Origin: Lachnoclostridium phytofermentans
Lineage (GTDB): Bacteria; Bacillota; Clostridia; Lachnospirales; Lachnospiraceae
NCBI RefSeq assembly: GCF_000733755.1
Contig: NZ_JPOF01000006.1
Location: forward strand, 434,001 to 498,000
DNA length: 64,000 nt
Direction of reading: 5' to 3'
Shown here: positions 1 to 10,605 of the stretch, piece by piece
Layout: each line of letters begins with the position of its first letter
How positions within the stretch are numbered: position 1 is the first letter of the stretch
Made by a program: the position numbers and the translations under genes
Notes under the pieces: generated by a model
Told to the model about the DNA's origin: nothing
Databases searched by the model: none
Seen by the model: the letters and a program-made list of their open reading frames with translations, nothing else

Positions 1-954
1 AGTCACATAGATAGCTTCTGCTCTTCCCCACCATTCTTTGGAGAATCTTCTGGTTTCTATGTTAATATTTGAGAATTGAATATTGCTAACATTTCCACAG
101 TCTCTAAGCTGAATGCACAATCCTCGGTTACTTCTGCTGATGTTGCAGTTATCAATAATCACGTTTTTAAAATCTGCTTCACTTTCTGTACCAAATTTAA
201 TTGCAGAACTTGTAGAGATTAAAGTACAACCTGAAATCAATATGTTTTCACATGCTCCATATTCTGAGAATCCATTTGTATTCTTCAGTACGATACAATC
301 ATCTGCACACTCTAAATGTGAATTTAGAATTCGAACATTTTTACAGTGATCTGGATCAATACCATCTGCATTTGCCATCTTTAGGTTATTTAAGATACGA
401 ATGCAATCAATAAGAACATCTTCACAGCCTGCCATATGAACAGTCCAAAATCCGCTTCGCTGTAACGTAACATCTCTGATTGTTAAGTGCTTAATGTTCT
501 CTACCAAAATCATCGGTACTCTTGGATATACGATTCCTTCAATGTGATATTGCCCTACGGTACCGTAATACATCTCTTCTGTACCATCTATTTTACCAAG
601 TCCAGTGATACTGATATGTTCTCCATCCTTTGCATAAATGAAATAATGATATGGTTTTCCATTATATTCGCAATTGATATAGGAAGGAACCGATGGATCA
701 GCTTTTGCTCTAACAACTCCAGGCACGGAAGAATAGTCCTCCATATTCTCACTAGCCTTTAACATTGCACCACTCTCTAAGTGAAGTTCTACATTAGATT
801 TTAAAACAATAGATCCAGTTTTGAATACATAACCTGCAGGAACAAATACCCTTCCTCCACCCTTGTTATGACAAGTATCAATCGCTGATTGTATCGCTGC
901 TGCATCATTTGTTATACCATCACCGACAGCGCCATATTCTAATATATTGTACAT
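1..954 (-). CDS. GH28-like right-handed beta-helix glycosidase, C-terminus outside window
   Basis: Only the first 318 codons are present; the frame is open through position 1. The protein starts MYNILEYGAVGDG, the usual opening of GH28/pectate-lyase-like beta-helix proteins, and has no signal peptide, so it probably acts on imported oligosaccharides in the cytoplasm. Two GH28 acid motifs are visible: N-A-D-G-I-D-P (Asp197) and A-D-D-C-I-V-L-K (Asp218, Asp219), with the 21-residue spacing of polygalacturonases. The third motif, Gly-His-Gly, is absent; the matching stretch reads S-S-A-I-K-F-G. It is the last visible gene of the sugar-transporter operon upstream. The fold assignment is firm. A galacturonan or rhamnogalacturonan substrate is inference. 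Confidence 0.85.
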   Translation of the reverse strand, partial: MYNILEYGAVGDGITNDAAAIQSAIDTCHNKGGGRVFVPAGYVFKTGSIVLKSNVELHLESGAMLKASENMEDYSSVPGVVRAKADPSVPSYINCEYNGKPYHYFIYAKDGEHISITGLGKIDGTEEMYYGTVGQYHIEGIVYPRVPMILVENIKHLTIRDVTLQRSGFWTVHMAGCEDVLIDCIRILNNLKMANADGIDPDHCKNVRILNSHLECADDCIVLKNTNGFSEYGACENILISGCTLISTSSAIKFGTESEADFKNVIIDNCNISRSNRGLCIQLRDCGNVSNIQFSNINIETRRFSKEWWGRAEAIYVT

Positions 955-1035
955 TTATAATTTCCTCTCTTTTTCAAATTTTTTTAGACTTTCTCTTACG
1001 TTTCTAATTTAACCATTTATGAAGTAACATGTACT

Positions 1036-3521
1036 TTACCTTACATATTGTGTTTTATTTTCACATGCTACATATTGTTGTTGAATTCCCTCTTTGGTTT
1101 TCAGCTGACTCCTACCTTTATCATAACTTGGTATAAGACTTTTACATCCGGCAATAAACTCTGGAAGCTCTTTATATTCCTTCTTATCCCCAGCGATTAA
1201 CAAATATGCAACTTTCTCTTCATACACTCGGAATTCACAATCAAATAATTGATCATTATGCGGTACAAAGGTTCCACTCGTCCAAATACCAACATACGAA
1301 TTTCCCTTTTTCCCAAATAACCAAGAATCTTCTATCTCAAATTCTTCGAATTTTGGTGTTGGAAAATATACATGAGTAAATGCGATTGGATATTCTTTTG
1401 GAATCTGATAAATCATAGCAATCTGATTTTTCTTCTGAGAGATTGCTGGCATGATACCATTTCCAAACCAATAACCCGGCCTCATTGTTGTTGCATCGCA
1501 AGTTCCACCCGGATGATTGATAAAGACAACGGTATCATTGTCGATACCAATATAATTCATATGTTGTTGGTATCCATATACTCCAGGCTCAAAACGTGTT
1601 GTTCCATGAAAGCACTCATTTAATGATTTGCAGTATTCATGAGAATTATGGTCAATTCCTACATTTTCTCGTACATTCTTCCAAACAATTTGATCTTCGG
1701 ACATTTTCTCTGAAGCAACTGAAGTTACGATATAATCTTCTGTTTTATAAAGCTGAATCGTCGCATTTCCCATTCGATAACTTACATCTTGCTCTTTCTC
1801 CATAATATCCACTAAATCTTTCGAGAAGGTATAAGAGCTTGTTGCCATCACACTAAGCCATTCACTGAAAAAATACGGAGTTTTTTCATTAACCATAAAC
1901 AACATATTTTGTACGCTTTGCCTGCATGGGTAGAGAACTTCTCGATACACTCTTCCTTGAGGCGAAATAACAGAACCTTTGAAGGTATGCATAGCGAGAT
2001 ATATCATGATTTTATCAAGAACCTTGCGAGATTTTTCTTTTAGCTCACCTTCATAGAAATCATATAAGTTTAATACTCCTGCGAAGGTGATAGGGGTATA
2101 ACCTCCACTTTGGAATTCTTCGAATCCATATTCCAAAACATCATCTAACCAATCATTTATCTTAACGCTTGCTTTCTCTCTAAGTTCTAGTCCTGTACAT
2201 TTAGCTCTTACAAAATAATCCTCTGGATACAGCTCTCCAGCCATAAAGGCACTGATATAAAACAATAAAGAGTGATTTTCACTCCAAAAGCACATACATC
2301 CGTACCTTCTTCATTCATCCAGTAACGATAATTTAACACAACTTCTTTGGTACGTTTCTTAATCGCTTCTGAAACTTCATAAAGACGGTAGAACCGCATG
2401 TAAGCAGCGAATACAAAATCAGAACAATCTCTTCGATTTTCCATATGTTTTAAATCATTTAAGATTTCCTCTTCTTCGTTAATCTGAACTTCATTCCTCG
2501 CACGGCGCGCTAATAAATTATACATGGAGAAACGATCCACACTTCCTCTAGGTATGGCACCTACCTTGCTGATTTCACGAATTACATACTCTTTCCCATT
2601 AACATCTTGGTCCACATAGTTAGGAAGAATTCTTTCAACAAGTTCAAACTTACGACTAAGCTTTGTATCCTCTAGTTCCACACTTACCGTAAAATTGCTT
2701 ATGGATTCCTTTATCTTAATATCCGTTTCTCCTGTAATATCTAGGTTTTCATAACGAGTACTTTGCGCAAAAAAATCTGGGCTTCCATTATCATATCTTA
2801 AGGTAACTTTCGGTGAAACTAACGATGTATTCGATTCCGCGCAATCTTTGGAAGTTCTCTTCATAGAAAGCTTCGGTAATTGAAGGAAACCCTTCTTTAG
2901 TATGCAGCCATCTAAGAACTCTTGCGCTTCTAATAAAGGTTTTACCTTCTCTTCCTCTGATAACAAAACCCACACATGATTTGCATTTTGCAATTGGAGT
3001 CCAATAATATTTCTGGTATCACGTACCCCTAGATTTTGAAAGCGTATGATGATCTCATTTCTACCGCTTTTTAAATAAAGTGGAAAATCACATCGATTGA
3101 TCGGTTTGTATACCGGTCTTAAGTTCTTTGCTTGTTTTTCTCCATTCACAAATACTTCAAAGGCTCCAAAAGACCATAATACGGCATCAATTGTGCATTC
3201 TTCCTCCACAAAAAGACAGGTAAAAGCAAGCATTTCTACCTTTTTAAGGAGTGGATAGAAGGTGCTTTTATCGATAAAGTAATTATCGTGGGAATAATAA
3301 TATTCCCATGGTGTACCTATTTCACTCAATTTCCCAAGCAATACTTTTTCTGAACTAAGTGAATCTTTGTTCGTTATAATTTTCGAACGTAATTCACTTT
3401 CTAACGCTAATTGATCTTTATTACTCCCTTTTTCATCCATTGCCTGTACATCACTAAGAACAGGGCCTGAAACAAGAAAATGAGTGACAAATCCAGCTTG
3501 GTTTAATCTTAATGTCTCCAT
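1036..3521 (-). pseudogene. Large enzyme-like protein of the sugar operon, split by a one-base frameshift
   Basis: Two overlapping frames (3521 to about 2296 and 2295 to 1036) read as one protein of about 828 residues. The upstream frame ends in sense at E-E-G-T-D-V and the downstream frame opens at C-F-W-S-E-N-H; one extra base at about 2295 joins them as D-V-M-C-F-W-S-E-N-H. The N-terminal ~400 residues look beta-rich with a sugar-binding-like middle (F-E-V-F-V-N-G-E). The C-terminal ~420 residues are helical and suggest an alpha/alpha toroid. I do not recognise a named family. The start at 3521 has GGAGG at good spacing. No other lesion is visible, so this is a recent mutation, a sequence error or recoding. 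It sits between permease and GH28-like genes, so a role in oligosaccharide breakdown is likely. Confidence 0.75.
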
Positions 3522-3545
3522 AATTACCTCCACTTCTATGCGTCT

Positions 3546-4418
3546 TTAACCCTTTACCGCTCCAGCTGTTAAACCACCCATAAAGTGCTTACTCGCTAGT
3601 ATATAAACAATTAAGATAGGCACGATTGCGATCGTGGAACCAGCAAACATAACATTCCATGCTGCCGCACCGTCCCCTGCATTACGAAGAGATACCACTC
3701 CTACAGTTAATGGTCTTAACTTTTCATTCGTCATCGTAAACACTAATGGTAAGATATATTCATTCCATGCACCACGGAAAGATAGCAATGCGATAGATGC
3801 CATAACAGGTTTTAATACTGGTAACATAATTTTGTAATAAATCTGAAAAAAGGTACATCCATCAATCGTTGCTGCTTCATCTAATTCCTTAGGTACTGAA
3901 CTCATATAGCCACGAACTAAAAAGATATATGTTGCTTGACCGGTACCAGCAGCAATAATGATTACTGGAAATAACGAAGAGTTAATTCCTAACTTAACAG
4001 ATAATTCAAATAAAGGTCTTAAGGAAATACTACCTACATTAATAAACATAAATATGATCATTACACCATATAGGAATTCCTTTAAAAAGAAATTTCTTCT
4101 AGCAAATACATAACCTGCCATCGTTGAGATAATAAGCATAAGTCCCATAACAGAGGTACTTATAATCATACTGTTTAAGGTGTATTGAGCAAAATTTGCC
4201 TTATTCCAAGCTTGCACAAAATTATCGATGATGAACTTCTTTGGTAATATATTAATACCACCAGCTACCAGTTCCTTGTTTTCTTTAAAGGATCCTAGAA
4301 CAACATAGATAATTGGGAACAGTGTAATTACTGCTAATATCACTAAGAATGTGTAAAGCACTGTTCTCGAAATGTAATAACTTTTTGATTTAACAACACG
4401 ACTTCCTTCTGCTGCCAT
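3546..4418 (-). CDS. Carbohydrate ABC transporter permease, MalG/UgpE type
   Basis: A 290-residue membrane protein with six predicted helices and the EAA loop E-L-D-E-A-A-T-I-D-G-C near residue 190, the contact site for the ABC ATPase. The C-terminus L-T-A-G-A-V-K-G is typical of the MalG-like CUT1 subunit. It lies 12 bp after the partner permease and 24 bp before the frameshifted enzyme gene. No ATPase gene is in the cluster, as is usual in Firmicutes, where a shared MsmK-like ATPase energises several CUT1 importers. The substrate is not determinable from this subunit; context suggests a plant-wall oligosaccharide. Confidence 0.93.
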   Translation of the reverse strand: MAAEGSRVVKSKSYYISRTVLYTFLVILAVITLFPIIYVVLGSFKENKELVAGGINILPKKFIIDNFVQAWNKANFAQYTLNSMIISTSVMGLMLIISTMAGYVFARRNFFLKEFLYGVMIIFMFINVGSISLRPLFELSVKLGINSSLFPVIIIAAGTGQATYIFLVRGYMSSVPKELDEAATIDGCTFFQIYYKIMLPVLKPVMASIALLSFRGAWNEYILPLVFTMTNEKLRPLTVGVVSLRNAGDGAAAWNVMFAGSTIAIVPILIVYILASKHFMGGLTAGAVKG

Positions 4419-4430
4419 AACTTGTTCCTC

Positions 4431-5336
4431 CTAATTAATATCGTCGAGTTTTTTACTGATTTTTAAATAAATTAAAGTCACGATACCAACAATAATTGCG
4501 GCAACGACACTAAGAACTGCACCGTATCCAATCTGTAACTCCGAAGTTCCATTTCCAAAACAAAGGTTATAGATATAGGAGAACATTACTTGTGTTCTAT
4601 TGTTTGGACCACCACCAGTTAATACCATAATGGACTGGTAATCCTTAAGCGCTGTTGTAATAGCTAGCATTAAAACAACTTTTAACACTGGTCCAAGTAA
4701 TGGTAGTGTAATCTTAAAGAAGGTCTGAACACCATTCGCACCATCGATTTTTGAACTTTCATATACGTCTTCTGAAATACTGGTTAAACCAGAAGAGAAT
4801 AAAATCATATAGTTACCAAATCCACCCCAGATTGCAACAATAACGACTGCCATCATCGCAGTGGACGGAGCTCCTAGCCAATCAATCGGTTTATCGATAA
4901 AACCAACTGTGTGTAACATACTATTTAATACACCATTATAAGCAGCAAAGATAAAATAGAAGATCAAACAATAAACAGCGGAACTAATGATAGTTGGTAA
5001 GAAGAAAATTCCACGAAATAAGCTACTTCCTCTTAGCTTTCTACTTAATATCACTGCTGTTACTAAGGATAATGGCATAACAAAGATTAATTTAAGAAAT
5101 GCATACTCAAATGTGTGTATCACACTTTGCCAAAATAACGTATCCGAAAAAACTCTTTTTATATTATCGAATCCCACAAAATACTTGGAAAATCCGTTAT
5201 AGTCGTACATAATGTATTGAAATACCCACAAGAAAGGGTAAATAGAAACTACTACTAACAAAAAGATTGCCGGAGATAGCATCAACCAAGTTACTAAATT
5301 ACTTCCTTTGGATTTTGTTCGTTTCTTATTCAGCAT
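4431..5336 (-). CDS. Carbohydrate ABC transporter permease, MalF/UgpA type
   Basis: A 301-residue partner permease with six predicted helices, a basic N-terminus (M-L-N-K-K-R-T-K) and the EAA loop E-D-V-Y-E-S-S-K-I-D-G-A. The segment T-G-G-G-P-N-N-R-T near residue 240 is typical of UgpA/LacF-like subunits. It forms the channel with the next gene. It follows the solute-binding gene after a structured 150 bp spacer that probably lowers permease expression relative to the binding protein. Confidence 0.93.
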   Translation of the reverse strand: MLNKKRTKSKGSNLVTWLMLSPAIFLLVVVSIYPFLWVFQYIMYDYNGFSKYFVGFDNIKRVFSDTLFWQSVIHTFEYAFLKLIFVMPLSLVTAVILSRKLRGSSLFRGIFFLPTIISSAVYCLIFYFIFAAYNGVLNSMLHTVGFIDKPIDWLGAPSTAMMAVVIVAIWGGFGNYMILFSSGLTSISEDVYESSKIDGANGVQTFFKITLPLLGPVLKVVLMLAITTALKDYQSIMVLTGGGPNNRTQVMFSYIYNLCFGNGTSELQIGYGAVLSVVAAIIVGIVTLIYLKISKKLDDIN

Positions 5337-5352
5337 AAAATCCTCCTTCTTA

Positions 5353-5475
5353 ACAGTGTTGCATATTGATATTTACGATTTGTAATATTATTTTCCATCA
5401 TTTTTCGATAAGAAAAGCCTCATAGATTCCAAGATGAGAACTTATGAGACTTTTCCACTCAATATCTGCAACACT
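5353..5475 (-). terminator. Nested hairpins between binding-protein and permease genes
   Basis: On the minus strand an inner stem pairs AAAAGTCTCATA (5443-5454) with TATGAGGCTTTT (5413-5424), leaving a short U-rich tail. An outer stem pairs AGTGTTGCA-type arms near 5354 and 5475. It lies directly after the solute-binding gene, so it is likely a partial terminator or 3' RNA stabiliser that sets subunit ratio. Confidence 0.55.
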
Positions 5476-5487
5476 ACAGATTTCCTA

Positions 5488-6897
5488 TTATTTATCTAAG
5501 TATTTTACTGTTCCACTGTTTGGATTTAATGGATCATAATTTTCTACTACGAGTCTCTTTGTTTTTCCTAAAGATATGTCTTTATCTAATGCTTCGTTAT
5601 AAGTCTTATTCAAGTCTTCGATTGTCTTATCAATATCTGGACCATCTGGTAAACAAGCATTCCATAATGCGACACGGTAAGCTTCACCAGCTGGAGAAAC
5701 TACTGGAGCAACCGGATAAACAGCTTCATATTCTTCCAGTGCAAAATCAGATAATCTTCCCATTTTTGTTTTATCTACAATGGCATCCATGTAACCTGAG
5801 ATAGGTAAGGTATATCCTTGTTCAATATAACCTTTTAAGAATTCCTCACTTTGGAAATATTCGATTACTTTCCAAGCAGCTTCTGCATTCTTTGTTTTTC
5901 CTGACATAAACCATCCGGTATTTGGACTACAAGTTAAAGAACCTTTAATCTCGCCATCTAAAGTAGGAAGAGGAGCAACTGCCCATTCACACTCTGCAGG
6001 GAATTGTTCTGTTAAAACACCTGCTTCCTGTGAAGCATTTCCATAGAATCCCACATTACCAGTAGCAAACTGAGTACGGGAAGGGTCAATCTGCATCGAC
6101 GCAGAACCTGGTAATACACTTCCATCTTCAAACATCTGTCTTACCGCTTCTATAAAAGGCTTAAATCCTGTAAAATCATATTTTCCATTTGCATAATCGT
6201 ATGGTGTAACACCACTTAATTCTGCACTACGTTCAATCCAACGTTCAAATGGACTGCTAAGTCCTGGGAAGATGGTGCCGTAAGCAACACCATCACCAAC
6301 CTCAGTAATTTTCTTTGCTACTTCAATTGTTTCTGCTAAGGTCGTAGGAGGAGTTACTCCTGCTTTATCAAATAACTCAACATTGTAGATTAATCTGGAA
6401 CCACTTCTCATACCACCTGGCACCCAGTAAATATCTTCCCCTATTGAATTTAATCCTTCATATTTGTGTTCATATGCTTCTGTCACTTTTGCAAATTCTT
6501 CTGTAATAAAAGAATTTAATGGTTGTATAATTCCTGACTTTGCATATTCATTTAAGTTAACAACGTCATTTGCAAAGATGTCCGGTGCTTGGCCAGAGGT
6601 TGCTGACATTACAAGTAGGTTTTGATACTCGGAAGAAGATTGAACCGTATATTCAATTTCAATATTATCGGTATTGTTTTTATTAAACTCTTCTACCTTT
6701 TCAGTCATATACTCTAAATCATGACTGTTTTTTGACCATACAACTACTTTCGTTTTCTTTGAACTTGAGGATTGTCCATCATCCCCCCCTGTTTTATCTC
6801 CTGCATTATCCTTAGAACTACACCCCACAAGAGAAAATGTCATTAAACCGACAAGAGCAAACGCACCCATTCGTTTTAAAAAGTGTTTCTTCGTCAT
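5488..6897 (-). CDS. Sugar ABC transporter substrate-binding lipoprotein
   Basis: A 469-residue family 1 extracellular solute-binding protein. A basic start and hydrophobic stretch end in the lipobox L-V-G-C-S, so Cys26 is the predicted lipidated residue. A Ser/Gly/Asp/Lys-rich linker follows, then the two-lobed binding domain with the motif A-P-D-I-F-A-N-D near residue 105. It captures a carbohydrate at the outer membrane face for the two permeases downstream. A strong terminator separates it from the histidine kinase gene upstream, so it should have its own promoter, probably activated by the YesN-like regulator. Confidence 0.93.
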   Translation of the reverse strand: MTKKHFLKRMGAFALVGLMTFSLVGCSSKDNAGDKTGGDDGQSSSSKKTKVVVWSKNSHDLEYMTEKVEEFNKNNTDNIEIEYTVQSSSEYQNLLVMSATSGQAPDIFANDVVNLNEYAKSGIIQPLNSFITEEFAKVTEAYEHKYEGLNSIGEDIYWVPGGMRSGSRLIYNVELFDKAGVTPPTTLAETIEVAKKITEVGDGVAYGTIFPGLSSPFERWIERSAELSGVTPYDYANGKYDFTGFKPFIEAVRQMFEDGSVLPGSASMQIDPSRTQFATGNVGFYGNASQEAGVLTEQFPAECEWAVAPLPTLDGEIKGSLTCSPNTGWFMSGKTKNAEAAWKVIEYFQSEEFLKGYIEQGYTLPISGYMDAIVDKTKMGRLSDFALEEYEAVYPVAPVVSPAGEAYRVALWNACLPDGPDIDKTIEDLNKTYNEALDKDISLGKTKRLVVENYDPLNPNSGTVKYLDK

Positions 6898-6943
6898 ACT
6901 TTCTTCTCCTTTATTTTCTTGATGATTTTATTATAGTTCTTAC

Positions 6944-6977
6944 TAAAAAAATATGACATGGCTTTTTTCCATGTCAT
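6944..6977 (-). terminator. Intrinsic terminator after the histidine kinase gene
   Basis: On the minus strand ATGACATGG (6969-6977) pairs perfectly with CCATGTCAT (6953-6961) across a 7-nt loop and is followed by a run of seven U. It ends the regulator/kinase transcript and separates it from the transporter operon. Confidence 0.85.
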
Positions 6978-7032
6978 AGTAACCAATTTCTATCTCTTAT
7001 TATCATTTGCTCTCTTAAAATAAATCAAACTC

Positions 7033-8841
7033 CTATTGCCTTTGCATATCCGCTGTTTCATACGGTATCGAAATACGAACGATATTCTTATAAAATGGCA
7101 TGCTATGAAAGGAAAGCTCAACATCTTCCCCATAACAAGTACTTAACCTTCGATAAACATTGTAAATACCAACATGTTTTTCTCCTGCTATCATCGTACG
7201 ATTTTTAGACGCCATCGCTTTAGTGATATCAATTCCTTTCCCATTATCCTCTACTTCAATGATTAACCTTTTTCCTTCCACATAAAATCTAACAATGATC
7301 TTAGGCAAAAATCCAAGTGGTAGAAAATCGAATTTACCAAACCCATGTTTCAGTGAATTTTCAACCAAAGGCTGAAGTATCAATTTTAATATACTTGTAC
7401 TATGTAATCCCTCTTCAACCTCAGTGCTAAATTCAACAGTATCACTGGATCTTAAATTCATAATATACATATAGTTAACAACATGGGAAATCTCTTCTTT
7501 GACTGTAATAATCTGTCTGCCTTGACTTAAACCAATTCTTAAGTAATCACTTAGGCATTCAATCATCTTCGTGGAATTATCTTTATCTCCTGCGATAATC
7601 TCCCACTTAATACAATCTAAAGTATTGTATAAAAAGTGAGGATTGACTTGTTCTGATAGCGCTTGAATTTCAGCTGCATTCTTCTCTTCTGCTTCTTTTT
7701 TTATCTGTAGCATTTGTTCTTTTATCGTGATATACATCGAATTTATGGATTCTCTAAGTTTACTAACTTCATCATTAACTGTGATTTCTTGCACCTCATA
7801 GGTTCCATACTCAATCTTTTGTACATCGATAATCAATCTTCTCATCTTTCTTGTAATAAAATCAGAGACAAAGAAAGAAAATAAAATAGCCAATATCATA
7901 CTAATTAACCATACCATTAATATAAAGCTCTTAATGCTTTGGAATTCCTTTAGAATCTCCGTTAAAGATGTAATACTGATTAATTTGATTCCACAGGCAT
8001 CCACATCTTGAACCATTACCTTATAAGTATCGTCTTTTGATTTGACATTATATTGACTTTCAGTTACAACTTCTTCAATCCTTTGTTTAAACTCCTTCTC
8101 ATACGCAATATCAAATCTTGATTCCGTAAGTGGACTTCCATCCGTAGTACTGAGATAGAAGTTTGATTTACCAAGCTGATTATAAGCATTGATATCATTC
8201 AAAATTTTATTCGTGTTCAGAAAAACTACTAGTCTTCCTACTGCCTCTTTCACATTTTCTCGAATCACAGGTATTTCTCCTGATTCTATTTTATTAAGAG
8301 GAAAAACTACCGGTATCGTCATGTTTATCTTTGTGATATCATTTCGTTGTTCTGGAAGTAATACAATCCCCCTCGCACCGCTAGGTATTAACTCTAGTAA
8401 TTTTTCTTCGTTAAAATTCCATCCATAATCACTAATTCCGTAATACTCACCATTGCTACCAAACATACAAACCGTATCAATATAGTCACTGGTTCTTTGA
8501 TAATCTACGAATAATCCCTGAACCTCCTGAAACTGCTTCGCATAATTTTTTCTATCACTCTCTTCCGTGAAGGAGGTGATTATTTTCTGTACCCTGGGAG
8601 TTGAAATAAGTCGCAGTGCTTCAAAAACTATCTGATTCATCTCATCAGAAAGATTAAGACTTCCTGTAGTAATGGTATAATGGACATTATCCATTACTTG
8701 TTTTTCCTGAATCTTTGCAAAATATTGATAGCAAAAAACACTGATAAACATAAGGCAAAAAGTAGAAATCGTAATCATACCAATTAGTATCTTCGAGCGT
8801 AATTTTATATTACTGATGTTTTTTCGGATATTCGATATCAT
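7033..8841 (-). CDS. Sensor histidine kinase, YesM type
   Basis: A 602-residue two-helix membrane kinase. Helix 1 is about residues 19-40, an extracellular Cache-like sensor follows to about 305, helix 2 (I-L-M-V-W-L-I-S-M-I-L-A-I-L-F) is near 310-330, then a HAMP linker. The His_kinase motif Q-V-N-P-H-F-L-Y-N-T-L is near residue 400, with the phospho-accepting His inside, and the HATPase has N-S-L-K-H-G-F and D-N-G-K-G-I. This is the YesM/LytS class that controls sugar-transport operons. Its partner regulator lies 32 bp upstream in the same transcript. The signal is probably the extracellular oligosaccharide handled by the adjacent transporter. Confidence 0.93.
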   Translation of the reverse strand: MISNIRKNISNIKLRSKILIGMITISTFCLMFISVFCYQYFAKIQEKQVMDNVHYTITTGSLNLSDEMNQIVFEALRLISTPRVQKIITSFTEESDRKNYAKQFQEVQGLFVDYQRTSDYIDTVCMFGSNGEYYGISDYGWNFNEEKLLELIPSGARGIVLLPEQRNDITKINMTIPVVFPLNKIESGEIPVIRENVKEAVGRLVVFLNTNKILNDINAYNQLGKSNFYLSTTDGSPLTESRFDIAYEKEFKQRIEEVVTESQYNVKSKDDTYKVMVQDVDACGIKLISITSLTEILKEFQSIKSFILMVWLISMILAILFSFFVSDFITRKMRRLIIDVQKIEYGTYEVQEITVNDEVSKLRESINSMYITIKEQMLQIKKEAEEKNAAEIQALSEQVNPHFLYNTLDCIKWEIIAGDKDNSTKMIECLSDYLRIGLSQGRQIITVKEEISHVVNYMYIMNLRSSDTVEFSTEVEEGLHSTSILKLILQPLVENSLKHGFGKFDFLPLGFLPKIIVRFYVEGKRLIIEVEDNGKGIDITKAMASKNRTMIAGEKHVGIYNVYRRLSTCYGEDVELSFHSMPFYKNIVRISIPYETADMQRQ

Positions 8842-8873
8842 CCCTACCTCAATTCTGATCTATAACACCTAAC

Positions 8874-10514
8874 CTAAACTTCTTTCCTATTCACCAATAA
8901 TTTAAGGTAATCGGATGGTGTTTGTCCTACGTTTTTCTTGAATATTCGGTTAAAGCCTCGGTAATCCGTATAACCAATCTTATGTGCAATCTCTTGAATC
9001 GATAATTTTCCTTGTCTTAATAAATCTTTTGCTTCAGCCATCTTTAGATCTATAATATACTGTTTGAAATTCTCGTTTGTTTTCTCTTTGAAATAATTGG
9101 AAAGATATTTTTCACTTAAGTGTACATGATTTGCTACATCTTCTGCCGAAATTTTATCATAGATATGAGCATGGATATAAGTCTTTACCTGTTCAATTAT
9201 CTCATCTTTGGAGGTTGTAGTCCGATTTTTAAAATAATCACTATATTTTAAAAAAATACGTATCATCCATTCTTTGATATCCACGAATGGAACGATTTTA
9301 TTTATTATCACATAATCTTCTTCGTAAAATAAACTTTCCGATTCATCCAAATAATTTGCTAAACTTTTTTGAACATTTATCATCAGATAAATACACATCC
9401 CCCGCACAAAATTTGGTGGTGGATATTCTGTGTAAAAGATAGTGTTTAAGTACTTCTCTGTGCAATGAATGATATCATTAGTCTTTGATAAGTAAATCGC
9501 TTCGATTAACTCTGCATTGTTATTATTGTTTAAAAAAATCTGCGGTGGTTGTTTTACTTCCTTAAATTTTTTATCAAAAATACGAAGTTTCATTCCATAC
9601 ATTCGATAAGCTAGATACTCGAGAGCAGTGCGATAGGAGTTTGCAATCTGCTTTACAGTCTCTACTTCATCTCCAATCCCAACCGACATTGGTACCTTAC
9701 TAAATTTTTCTATTACTTGAATCATTCTTGAACACAGTTCTTCTAATGACCTATTCTCTTTCTTACTTTTCTCTAAATTTTTCAAAAGTACAACAACAAA
9801 GTCATTCGCATCCATAAATATATGATGCTCTATATTTCCAAGTAACTCATGAATAATGTTGCATGCTGAAAATTTAAATAAATACAAGTCTTCTTTTAAA
9901 AATTTTTGAGAATCCTCTATCTTGTTTGTATCATAAGCAAACACCAAGGTCATGAAATTACCGCAAAAGGTGATATCTAAATTGGAACGATGTAGTTCTT
10001 CTTCCACTTCTCTATCTGAATTCCACTGATTTTGTATTAAGGATTGGAAAAAGTGTTGCTCCATTGCCTTTGTACTTTGCTTTAATCTGCGTATTTCCAC
10101 ACTTTTTGACTTTGCTTCTTTTTTATCTTGTAAAATCTTTCTGCAATGGCCACTTAGTTCTTCATAAAGCTCGTCTCTTTTTACTGGCTTTAACAAATAA
10201 GAACTGACCCCGAATTTCATTGCTTTCTTAGCATAAGTAAAGTCATCATATCCACTAATGATTAGATATGTTATGTTATATCCTGCCTCAACCGTTTGCT
10301 CAATAAGCTTTAGTCCATCACATTCTGGCATACGGATGTCTGTAATCACAATATCTGGTTGGTATTCTTTGATTATTTCAAAAGCTTCTCTTCCATTACT
10401 GGCAGTTGCTATCACTTCAATACCAAGTTCTCCCCATTTATCCCACTTAAATAGACCATTACGAATCATTTTCTCATCGTCAACGATAAGTGCTGTTAAT
10501 AGTAATTCATCCAT
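8874..10514 (-). CDS. Response regulator with AraC-type output, YesN type
   Basis: A 546-residue regulator. The N-terminal receiver has the acidic pair V-D-D-E and the phospho-acceptor Asp59 in D-I-V-I-T-D-I-R-M-P, with a Lys in L-L-K-P-V-K. A variable linker of about 300 residues follows, then a C-terminal double-HTH AraC domain (about 445-540) with I-G-Y-T-D-Y-R-G-F-N-R-I-F-K. It is the cognate partner of the following kinase gene and the likely activator of the transporter and hydrolase genes downstream. Confidence 0.94.
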   Translation of the reverse strand: MDELLLTALIVDDEKMIRNGLFKWDKWGELGIEVIATASNGREAFEIIKEYQPDIVITDIRMPECDGLKLIEQTVEAGYNITYLIISGYDDFTYAKKAMKFGVSSYLLKPVKRDELYEELSGHCRKILQDKKEAKSKSVEIRRLKQSTKAMEQHFFQSLIQNQWNSDREVEEELHRSNLDITFCGNFMTLVFAYDTNKIEDSQKFLKEDLYLFKFSACNIIHELLGNIEHHIFMDANDFVVVLLKNLEKSKKENRSLEELCSRMIQVIEKFSKVPMSVGIGDEVETVKQIANSYRTALEYLAYRMYGMKLRIFDKKFKEVKQPPQIFLNNNNNAELIEAIYLSKTNDIIHCTEKYLNTIFYTEYPPPNFVRGMCIYLMINVQKSLANYLDESESLFYEEDYVIINKIVPFVDIKEWMIRIFLKYSDYFKNRTTTSKDEIIEQVKTYIHAHIYDKISAEDVANHVHLSEKYLSNYFKEKTNENFKQYIIDLKMAEAKDLLRQGKLSIQEIAHKIGYTDYRGFNRIFKKNVGQTPSDYLKLLVNRKEV

Positions 10515-10605
10515 GTCAAATCCTTTTCATTTTAATACACCTTATCGGCTTTTATTAAAAATCAAAATTATATAGTATTTGCTATCAACCTTTCTCCTTC
10601 CCCAT

